Positions 11,901 to 23,900 of a stretch of 64,000 nucleotides of DNA are shown one piece after another. Source of the stretch: Phallusia mammillata. Lineage: Eukaryota; Chordata; Ascidiacea; Phlebobranchia; Ascidiidae. Every line of letters starts with the position of its first letter. The stretch's first letter is position 1. Location: the NCBI GenBank assembly GCA_003260075.1, contig QLIY01000395.1, positions 62,001 to 126,000 of the forward strand. The letters run 5' to 3'. The position numbers and the translations under genes are program-made. Below the pieces are notes generated by a model. It was not told the origin of the DNA and did no database searches. It saw only the letters and a program-made list of their open reading frames with translations.

Positions 11901-14900
11901 CGTGACGTTTTGGGTCATATCTGTTTATGTTTCAGACAAACAGGATCTTAGTATTAAACGTCTCAAAATGCCTGTACATTAGTGCTTAAAGTAAAATTGA
12001 GGTGTTACAATCCATCAAAAAATGGTCAACCCATAAACTATGGTCGAAATCTGTTTTCTAAATCTACTAAAGAATACGATTTAGGATTAGTCACTTTCGA
12101 TGGTCGTAACCAAGCGCCTAATATAGATAAATTTATAGGTATAACAAGTACGCAAACAAAGCGCGTAAAAAGGTTTATTTGAAATCTATTGTTAAGTTAT
12201 TAGGCAAGATTGACCTAGATGTTTTTAAGATTAATGCAGTTTCTCAGTTTTCGTTTTGTGTGACTGGTCCAGGCTGCTGACACGGCCGCAGTTGTTACAC
12301 GAGTGTAACGTCATTGCATCCTGTCGAATTACTGTGCTATGTTTGACCGAAAACCTGTGACGTAATGCGTTCGCGTGGTCGCATAGCGACAGCAAAGATA
12401 TAAGCTACAATGCTTTGTTATGTTAAACCAGTACCACCTGTGTAGTGGTTATGGTCAGGATTATTCCAAGTAATAGGTTTTCGTGCACTGACAAGTCAAT
12501 GATATTGATGTGGTTATTTACAATATAGGAACATAATCACAGTTAACTTAATCGGAACATATCGGATAGAAAAACTAAACCAAAAATGGTGAAACACATA
12601 TGGCGATGAAAAAGATTCGTTAAAATTAAACAAAGACATTTACATAAGACTTTAATAGGAAATGCAAAAGTGTGTGGTAAAAACAACTAGAATAATAATC
12701 TCCAACTTGCAGCTCTAACAACAAACGATTTCATGAACCGGTGAAATACACATTGGGCGATCATAGTGGCTTGATTTTGCTTGGTATAGCAACGGCGTTC
12801 ACAGTGCAGGCAACAATTCACATCTAATTTAGTAAATCAAAAAATCTAACTCTGAAAAATGTGAGCAATAGACACAAACGTTTATTTTAAAATTGCAGAA
12901 CAGCCCTAGCCAGGTAGGTTTATGTTAAAGCTGAGACGATGTTTTCTTATCGCTGTGTAATGCCTGTTTACATGCATTTAACTAGACATCCGGCAGTTTA
13001 GGGTTTACCAAGGCTGGGTCATAATTAATGATATTATAGTATAGTTCGAAAACTACACAAGCATGGGTAAAGGCTTCAACTATTTCGCTTAGGCAAGAGG
13101 AACTCAGTTAAGAGAATTTTACACAACTTAGTATACCTGATGGAACTCAGCTAAAACAGTGGGTGTGGCGCCCTTGTCGGTCCAATAACTGATGCCGTCC
13201 TCTGGTCCAATCACCAGCTCCACTGCCACGCTCCAACCAGTCTGTGACGTAAATAATAGTGATTATGACGTCGTACAGAGTATTATTGTGTATTGTCACG
13301 ATTTTTGTGAAACTATGCAATAGTGGAGTGCGCTGAATTTCATGGAACTCGTTTTATTGAAATATTCACAAATTAGAACTGATTATGAAACGCGAATAAA
13401 ACATATTCTAGGCACCAAAATCTGAAGCCTATTTATAATAACTTTACTTACGTAAAGATTTTTCACAAATACCCCTTAACATTGTACATGTTGATAGGTA
13501 CTCCTCAACAGTTCTGCCTTAAATTACTTACATTCCTTAGGAGTATATTTAAATAGGACACTGGTGATGAGTTACAAAGAGGATTATTAACATAGACTTT
13601 TTTTTTATTTTGTGTCAGAAAAAATGAGATATTACTTCGATCCCTACCTAAGCCATTACCCCACATACTGATCAGGGTTGTAAGTCGGGACTATAAAAAA
13701 AATTAACCAGCTAAAAGGCCAGTTGCTGGACATGACCTAATAAATATAAACAAAAACGTGTTTGTTGTCTTGGTCTGTCCAGAGCTTCAAGTTACAGGCT
13801 TGTCAAGCAACTTTCGGGCCTAAACGGGCTTCTCAAAATCGATTCGGGTTTGGGCTCCAATTTCAGGCCCGTTTAAAACTCTGATACTGATGTCAGTGAT
13901 AAACATGTCTAAGTTAGTCTTCATAATTCATATTTACAGAGGTCATAGCAGATGCAAATTACCCCGAGCGAGCAGCTGAACATTTCTTGGTCGAAGCGAG
14001 TGATTTTTCGAAGGATGTCAAAGAATCTGAAAACGCATTCCTGTTCACTGTAACTACCAATGTTACGAAACTCTCGTGCTATCGACTTTCTCAGTTCCTT
14101 GGCTTTTGTGGAGTCGACCACAGACTTTGGGAAAAACTTTCGCAAGCCAACATCTCGCCTGAAAAATAAAATACAGGAACGGTTTAGGGTTGTGTTTGGG
14201 TGATAAGTAAAAAAATGATGACAAAGGGGTGATCAGGGATTAAACTGATATTTTTGAATTAAAATTTAACAACAAAATCCTTTACCTTAATTTAAAAATA
14301 TATATATTTCCAACTAAAATTTTTCCCTAACCCAAATAATTTCAAACCTTCCAGAATAGAAAACCTTTAACACTAATTGTCCAAGAAAAAGTGAAAAGAC
14401 AGCACTGTTGTTGTTTTTTTGCTATATCCCATACATTATTTGGCGGAGCATAAGTATTACGGTACAAAGGCTTTTAAATTAAGATTTCTTACTCTAGTAA
14501 GTCGAAATTGGATTTCTTGTCAAAAACATTTGACGGCATGTCTTTGAAAAATCGTCGGATTTCCAAACAGCCAAGTTTGATCGCAGTTTCGTGTTCGATC
14601 TTTTCCGCTATCACATCCAGATAGTCGCAGTACACCTGAATGAAAAATGAAACTTTTGAGCCATGCACAGTAGCCTATGTAAGTGTTTTAAATTTTTCAC
14701 ATTTAGGCGGGCTGCGGGTAAACCGCTCAGTCAAATTGGATCAAAATTTGCAGGGGTCAACTTAAGTTACCTATCTGTCACGTGTGTAAATTTGAATAAT
14801 TGTGAACAACACTTACTTAAGTAAAAGTGTCCAAAAATCCGTGATAGACAGAAAAAACGGACAAAAAACAAACTGTTCAACACGGTAAACTATTTAAAAA

Positions 14901-17900
14901 CACGAAACCATCAACGTTTCTGAAAACATGTAGTCCCCTGTTATTTCATCGCATGGTAATCACATCTTATACATTTTCACAACCTTCCAATTATATTGAA
15001 TATGTATCCTAACTCTAAACCTCAACTCTGTGAAATTTTGATACGATCAAATTATAAGATACCCTGTTTTGTGAACAGACAATGAAAAGTCTGTATAATC
15101 TGAAATTATATATATTGCCTGTTCATGGGTGAAAATTATAATTTTAAAAATAGAAACATAGCATCAAATTAGAAAAGGCTTCTATCACTTAAAACAATTT
15201 GGCAACAGCTTATATTATTATCATTACAGATAATAAAAACAGACACAGGAAAAAGATTCACGCAACAATGACAGTAAGATTGAAAATGTGACTCATTTTA
15301 ATGTTGATTCTGATGATTACGTGCACCTTGATTCACACAATCCGAACAAATAAACTTGTATGCAATCGACCTATTGGACACAACCTTGATTGTTTACCAT
15401 AAATAATTCTCCAGTGACAAAGGCATAATACCCAAGCCTAGTTTAACGCAAATTTGGCTTCGGCAAGAAAAACTGACACCTCTGTAAAATACTGAAGGCC
15501 GCTACCACGTTCATTNGCTCGGTACCGAGTACTCGGGTTCTAGCTCGGCTCGGCCCATCCCTATATACAGTAAACTACAGGTTTTTATTGGCTGTTTTTA
15601 TCACGCTTTTGCGTGTCATATGTTTTAAAATTGTATATTTCAGTTATGTTAACTTTTAACATCACTATATCATTCACAACAAAACTTTAAGGAAGTCCAA
15701 CTTACAGCTTGAACAATAAAGCTCTGATCGGTATTTTTCACGATTCGACAGTAGCCGTCGATCAGATCAGCAATGTTTTCTGCCACTGCTAGCGATGGAG
15801 CGGTGATCGTGAGAGGCTGTGGAAAGTAAACAAAGGTAAATACCACAGACAAGAATCAACATAGCGCCTTCACGAGACCAGTAAGAACTGTAAAGCCTAT
15901 CTACTTGTACGAGAGAAAACACAGTGTATTTTAAGCTATATTTGAGCTTAAGATATTGCGTTTTATGCATTGCTATTAAGTAGGACTCCTTTTTTAACCA
16001 ATTTTAAGTGTTTGTATGGCAATTTTGCTAACTAACATATCAAAATCAAACCAATCAAAGAAGAAATATATGTGTCACACATAAATCAGTTTTTAATTCA
16101 ATAAATGGAATTCTAACTATTTTTTTACTTGCAACCAAATGAATCAAACTGACATTGTTAATTAAGAGTCACCCAAGGTTCTTAACAAAATAACAACGCA
16201 GGCCAATTGGGTCAAATAGGTTTCAACAACATATAATGACCCTTAGAGCACACTATACAAGCTTATTTTCAAATGGATCAGATACTAAGCGGACCTAAGG
16301 GCATCACAAACGTTAGTAACGCTCAGCATTAGGTAATTATATCATCACATCCATACTTTCCAAGCGTTCCTAACACGGGAATGAGAATTATCAGAGATAA
16401 CTAACGTTTGTGGTTCCTGTGAACAAAATGTTTACTTAGTCCATGCTATGGTACTTAATACGTCGCTTCCACTATACGAGAGGTAAAGCGAGGTAGAGTA
16501 TTTTACCGACGTTTTTAGTGGAAATACGCAAACAAAATTGAAGATAGTTTTACGCCTTGGGGATGCAACAGACTGCAGCAAATTTTTAACAGTTTGTTGA
16601 TAAACTTTCTAAATTCATATGGGGGCCTAAATGCTTTTTCATTGATCTATTTTTAATTGGAACTTCATAATTTGAAAATCAAATGCGGTGAAAAACTTTC
16701 GTAAACGTTTCTCAAATCCAAATTTTTTTGCAACTTTGTTTTTGTCATGTTTGACGAATTGACCCAAAACAAAATTTCTTCATTGTTAAGCGGCATAACA
16801 TCACTGGCCTATATAACACTGTTGCATTTTAGTGAGAGAAAACACAACACACATTAATGAATATCAGTTTCCAAATGAGCAGAAGACAACATCAATTGTT
16901 ATAAATTGCAAAATAAAATATTTCAATTTGCACACTGCATCAATAACCGAGCCAGTATAGTAACATAACACAAAAACTCTCCTGTTTTCCAAAAATAATT
17001 TAACTCATGCGAAAACCTTCAGCACAATGACTGGCCAATGTTTTTACCCATTGCAGTTTAAAAAATCTTTCAAAATCCGAAAACGAAAAACACTATATTT
17101 AACTTACTTCGTTGGCACCTTGTATCTTCAGTAGCAAAGTTCCTTTTTTGGTTGGATCAGTTGAAGAATCAGTTTGAATTGACATCACCTGAACACGATA
17201 CACGATTTAAAAATTGCTCCCCCCCAAAAAAAACATTGCCTGCTACCCTAAAATGATTATAGGCATTTCAACAACATTCTACTTGCTGCTGCAAAGAGAA
17301 ATGTGCTGTGGAGCTTGTTTCGTGACGTTTTGGGTCATATCTGTTTATGTTTCAGACAAACAGGATCTTAGTATTAAACGTCTCAAAATGCCTGTACATT
17401 AGTGCTTAAAGTAAAATTGAGGTGTTACAATCCATCAAAAAATGGTCAACCCATAAACTATGGTCGAAATCTGTTTTCTAAATCTACTAAAGAATACGAT
17501 TTAGGATTAGTCACTTTCGATGGTCGTAACCAAGCGCCTAATATAGATAAATTTATAGGTATAACAAGTACGCAAACAAAGCGCGTAAAAAGGTTTATTT
17601 GAAATCTATTGTTAAGTTATTAGGCAAGATTGACCTAGATGTTTTTAAGATTAATGCAGTTTCTCAGTTTTCGTTTTGTGTGACTGGTCCAGGCTGCTGA
17701 CACGGCCGCAGTTGTTACACGAGTGTAACGTCATTGCATCCTGTCGAATTACTGTGCTATGTTTGACCGAAAACCTGTGACGTAATGCGTTCGCGTGGTC
17801 GCATAGCGACAGCAAAGATATAAGCTACAATGCTTTGTTATGTTAAACCAGTACCACCTGTGTAGTGGTTATGGTCAGGATTATTCCAAGTAATAGGTTT

Positions 17901-20900
17901 TCGTGCACTGACAAGTCAATGATATTGATGTGGTTATTTACAATATAGGAACATAATCACAGTTAACTTAATCGGAACATATCGGATAGAAAAACTAAAC
18001 CAAAAATGGTGAAACACATATGGCGATGAAAAAGATTCGTTAAAATTAAACAAAGACATTTACATAAGACTTTAATAGGAAATGCAAAAGTGTGTGGTAA
18101 AAACAACTAGAATAATAATCTCCAACTTGCAGCTCTAACAACAAACGATTTCATGAACCGGTGAAATACACATTGGGCGATCATAGTGGCTTGATTTTGC
18201 TTGGTATAGCAACGGCGTTCACAGTGCAGGCAACAATTCACATCTAATTTAGTAAATCAAAAAATCTAACTCTGAAAAATGTGAGCAATAGACACAAACG
18301 TTTATTTTAAAATTGCAGAACAGCCCTAGCCAGGTAGGTTTATGTTAAAGCTGAGACGATGTTTTCTTATCGCTGTGTAATGCCTGTTTACATGCATTTA
18401 ACTAGACATCCGGCAGTTTAGGGTTTACCAAGGCTGGGTCATAATTAATGATATTATAGTATAGTTCGAAAACTACACAAGCATGGGTAAAGGCTTCAAC
18501 TATTTCGCTTAGGCAAGAGGAACTCAGTTAAGAGAATTTTACACAACTTAGTATACCTGATGGAACTCAGCTAAAACAGTGGGTGTGGCGCCCTTGTCGG
18601 TCCAATAACTGATGCCGTCCTCTGGTCCAATCACCAGCTCCACTGCCACGCTCCAACCAGTCTGTGACGTAAATAATAGTGATTATGACGTCGTACAGAG
18701 TATTATTGTGTATTGTCACGATTTTTGTGAAACTATGCAATAGTGGAGTGCGCTGAATTTCATGGAACTCGTTTTATTGAAATATTCACAAATTAGAACT
18801 GATTATGAAACGCGAATAAAACATATTCTAGGCACCAAAATCTGAAGCCTATTTATAATAACTTTACTTACGTAAAGATTTTTCACAAATACCCCTTAAC
18901 ATTGTACATGTTGATAGGTACTCCTCAACAGTTCTGCCTTAAATTACTTACATTCCTTAGGAGTATATTTAAATAGGACACTGGTGATGAGTTACAAAGA
19001 GGATTATTAACATAGACTTTTTTTTTATTTTGTGTCAGAAAAAATGAGATATTACTTCGATCCCTACCTAAGCCATTACCCCACATACTGATCAGGGTTG
19101 TAAGTCGGGACTATAAAAAAAAATTAACCAGCTAAAAGGCCAGTTGCTGGACATGACCTAATAAATATAAACAAAAACGTGTTTGTTGTCTTGGTCTGTC
19201 CAGAGCTTCAAGTTACAGGCTTGTCAAGCAACTTTCGGGCCTAAACGGGCTTCTCAAAATCGATTCGGGTTTGGGCTCCAATTTCAGGCCCGTTTAAAAC
19301 TCTGATACTGATGTCAGTGATAAACATGTCTAAGTTAGTCTTCATAATTCATATTTACAGAGGTCATAGCAGATGCAAATTACCCCGAGCGAGCAGCTGA
19401 ACATTTCTTGGTCGAAGCGAGTGATTTTTCGAAGGATGTCAAAGAATCTGAAAACGCATTCCTGTTCACTGTAACTACCAATGTTACGAAACTCTCGTGC
19501 TATCGACTTTCTCAGTTCCTTGGCTTTTGTGGAGTCGACCACAGACTTTGGGAAAAACTTTCGCAAGCCAACATCTCGCCTGAAAAATAAAATACAGGAA
19601 CGGTTTAGGGTTGTGTTTGGGTGATAAGTAAAAAAATGATGACAAAGGGGTGATCAGGGATTAAACTGATATTTTTGAATTAAAATTTAACAACAAAATC
19701 CTTTACCTTAATTTAAAAATATATATATTTCCAACTAAAATTTTTCCCTAACCCAAATAATTTCAAACCTTCCAGAATAGAAAACCTTTAACACTAATTG
19801 TCCAAGAAAAAGTGAAAAGACAGCACTGTTGTTGTTTTTTTGCTATATCCCATACATTATTTGGCGGAGCATAAGTATTACGGTACAAAGGCTTTTAAAT
19901 TAAGATTTCTTACTCTAGTAAGTCGAAATTGGATTTCTTGTCAAAAACATTTGACGGCATGTCTTTGAAAAATCGTCGGATTTCCAAACAGCCAAGTTTG
20001 ATCGCAGTTTCGTGTTCGATCTTTTCCGCTATCACATCCAGATAGTCGCAGTACACCTGAATGAAAAATGAAACTTTCGAGCCATGCACAGTAGCCTATG
20101 TAAGTGTTTTAAATTTTTCACATTTAGGCGGGCTGCGGGTAAACCGCTCAGTCAAATTGGATCAAAATTTGCAGGGGTCAACTTAAGTTACCTATCTGTC
20201 ACGTGTGTAAATTTGAATAATTGTGAACAACACTTACTTAAGTAAAAGTGTCCAAAAATCCGTGATAGACAGAAAAAACGGACAAAAAACAAACTGTTCA
20301 ACACGGTAAACTATTTAAAAACACGAAACCATCAACGTTTCTGAAAACATGTAGTCCCCTGTTATTTCATCGCATGGTAATCACATCTTATACATTTTCA
20401 CAACCTTCCAATTATATTGAATATGTATCCTAACTCTAAACCTCAACTCTGTGAAATTTTGATACGATCAAATTATAAGATACCCTGTTTTGTGAACAGA
20501 CAATGAAAAGTCTGTATAATCTGAAATTATATATATTGCCTGTTCATGGGTGAAAATTATAATTTTAAAAATAGAAACATAGCATCAAATTAGAAAAGGC
20601 TTCTATCACTTAAAACAATTTGGCAACAGCTTATATTATTATCATTACAGATAATAAAAACAGACACAGGAAAAAGATTCACGCAACAATCACAGTAAGA
20701 TTGAAAATGTGACTCATTTTAATGTTGATTCTGATGATTACGTGCACCTTGATTCACACAATCCGAACAAATAAACTTGTATGCAATCGACCTATTGGAC
20801 ACAACCTTGATTGTTTACCATAAATAATTCTCCAGTGACAAAGGCATAATACCCAAGCCTAGTTTAACGCAAATTTGGCTTCGGCAAGAAAAACTGACAC

Positions 20901-23900
20901 CTCTGTAAAATACTGAAGGCCGCTACCACGTTCATTACAATATACTTGTCAGGTTAATCCCAAAATCTTTAGGAAACTGCAGACTTTGTGTTTGAAAAGC
21001 CTAGTGTGGGAGATTGATTAGAATGTTGGTGTAGTTGGATAATAAGTCATGGTAAGTCATAAAATAGAAATGGAAAATGAGTTTAACAAGGGTTAGAGTA
21101 ACCGGTTTCGGAGTAAATCTCAAATGTTGTTCTTTCACAGGTGTGTGTAACCAAAAAACAAGTGTGCTACTAAACCGTACCACTTAAGACAAAAATACCA
21201 TATAAGACGAAAAAGCAAAAAAAATGTATTTACCTGGTTGTAGTAATAGTAGAATGATGTCGTGTCCCTATCGTGCATATCGTGTGGATTTTTCGGCAAA
21301 TAACGAACTCGCAGTTCGTACCTGGAGGAATTCAAAGTGACAAACGTGGTAAGATAGCAGCTAACAAAAAATCTAAATGTAACATTAAAAATTTGGATTA
21401 AGGCCCATTAACCTAATACAATTCAAGATTTTGTTATTTACTTAGTTGGAAAAATCTAAACAAAATCAAATTGTAACTGTAACAATTTAGAAAAAAAAAC
21501 ATCAGATTTTCGTTTTTTAAAAGACTTTCTTCAAGTTCATGTCTATATGAATCGGTACAATCTTGGACACCGTCACGGGTTACCTGCATTCGGTCGGTTC
21601 AACATTACTAAAGCGTTCCTTTACTTCTTGCATTGTGAGATTTGGATGCAGCCAGTAAACGTCACCGCTTGGCACGTGACGTAATCGTAGCGCGAAGCAG
21701 TTCTCGTAGAAGAGGCCGTCGGGGTGAATACGCCGGGACACGGCACTAACAATACCCTGTATAGGAAACAATGGGAAATTCACAACCATTATAATGGAGA
21801 CCACAAGTCCCTACTATTTAGAAGGCTTTAACAGGAAACATATTTGCATTGTCACGCAGCTGTTAGTAAAATGTACAATATTGAAGACAAGTTATAGTTC
21901 TGTACACGAATAAAGACGTTACCAGTTTTAACACACCAAACGCGCATCTTTTAGATTTATGTACTTTTGTAATGCATTTGAAAACAAGTTTCTTAAAACT
22001 TATCAATACTTTAATCTCTACAAAGAAACCAAGTTAAAGTTGCCGAAACTAGTGAATTTTAATAAAAAGTAACACTCACGTTTGAGTCATGTATGATTGC
22101 AATAATCCCACTGTTACATATAGACTTATTCACATGTGCGTTATTTATAGGTCTAGCAAGACGCAAATTAAAGCAACAAGCATGTGTATTAGTAATGCGG
22201 AACAAGATGTACAGAGCAACAAATCAGCGCCCATTTCCTTATTTGATTGACTTGGGTTGAGCAATAAAAAGCCTAAGACATTGCTGAACAGTTTTACTTC
22301 CTAAGAAACATTTCCGCGCCCACATAACAACATGATGGAAGCCAAGTATGGACACCGTATGGTTGTGCAATTTGCTGTGCCTGGACAATTGAGTTTGTTT
22401 CAAACAGTTTAATTCTTTTAGTGCTTGATCAGTGTATTAAATAATATCAAGGCGACCATAGAGTAGCAACAGACAAGTACATTAAACTGATGTTGATTTA
22501 CACACGATATTCTTGCAAGCATGAATTGTAGCGCATTGTTTTTAAGTTGCAAATTTTTTGAATAATACTTGTTTTTTAAGTTGTAAATGCCTAAAACATA
22601 ACTACAAACATAACGTTTTTCAGACAACTTTAAACTACAATTCAATAGAGATTAAGAGCTAATCAACTAAATTTAAATCTTGTAGTATTAATTAGTAGAA
22701 AAAGGATTTTTCTTGCAGTTGGCTATGGTTTCCAATCGTATATGGTATAGCGAAGAAATTTGCAACTGTTCACAATCCCTTACCCGGACATCAATGGGAT
22801 CTGTGTATTTGACAGTGCTGAGTCCATCTTTGATTTGATGCACAGTGATGGTGTTTTTCTCCAGGGTAGCTATCTGGTTGGCGAGAGGTCTGTAATACAC
22901 AAAGAAATTTCACGGTTACAAAGTTTTTCATGGCTGTGTGTAAATGGCCTCACAGTAAAATCAACACAGTAAGATGTATACATTAACTGGTAAGGTGTAG
23001 TTTAAACCAGTAGAGTATGTGAAAACCCTTGAGGTGTAAGGTACCAAAGTAATGGGGTACTGAAAAAGTAGGAGTTCAGTGTATTAAGTTAACGTAAGTG
23101 TGGAATTAGGCTTGCTGTTTTTTAAGTAATAACGATTGCAAACAGAATGATGTAATGGAACTTAAAAAAACGGTTTCGCGCAATACAGCAATTTTCCTTG
23201 CTTGAAAGTGTTTCTACCGGGCTTACTATTTTTTTTGGGTTACGTTTTACCAGTGGAGCTAACGAGTGAAACTAAACAGATTATACACCTATGATTATAT
23301 CTGCCAGCTATGAAAGATTTCATGAAACGTGTTGTGCCAAAAGTGCATGGTCAAACTTCAACGGAATAATAAGTGAAAAACAGATTAAAAACAGAATGAA
23401 ATCAAAATTCTTTCAGAGATACAGTAGGGAAACGAAATCAGTTCTTCAGTTTCACGTTTCTTGTTTGCAACAATTTGTGACTTTAAAAAATCAAAAATTA
23501 CATACGTGACAACATTGCTGTAAAGAAAGAAGGGCGTTAAACTATAAGGGTAACGTAAACTGGTTGCGTCCCATTCAGAAATAGAAAACGAGCAACACAC
23601 AGACAAAAAAGTTCAAGTACACCATTCACGGTTTTGAATAATCTGAGCAAAAAAATCAGAGCCAGTATACACAAATATACTGATATACTGGCTTTGATTT
23701 TTTGCTCAAAGAAGTTCAAGTTCTCGACAAATAAAATTCAAAAGTGGTTGAAATTAAAGCTTTAAACTGTTGTGCTGACGTTAATCAACTAGAACTACAG
23801 CACAGGAATACTTTGAGGTCCTTCAGGGGCTAGTGCTAGTCAGTATAAGATAATAGAGTAGACGAGATAGTGCTTTGGGGACGTATCTAACAATTACTCA

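Larger units (their letters stand above)
10098..15515. repeat. 5.4-kb duplicated segment, copy 1
   Basis: This segment is nearly identical to 15517-20936. I see about four substitutions and one A-run indel (for example gccatg/gtcatg near 11325/16745). It carries FAK exons 10286-10396, 11688-11768, 13137-13241, 13963-14158 and 14493-14635. Its right end abuts the single N at 15516, where the other copy begins, so an unmerged contig overlap is the likeliest cause. Confidence 0.93.
15517..20936. repeat. 5.4-kb duplicated segment, copy 2
   Basis: It starts inside the right end of the hAT-like element (as at 10098) and continues without a break into unique DNA at 20937, where the 5' FERM exons follow. 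This copy is therefore anchored on the 5' side of the gene, while copy 1 is anchored on the 3' side. Confidence 0.93.

Noticed and set aside
11797..12182. ORFs starting beside the C/A-run (and the copy at 17217-17602)
   Set aside because: They lie in FAK introns next to a low-complexity run, are in conflicting frames and show no similarity I recognise.
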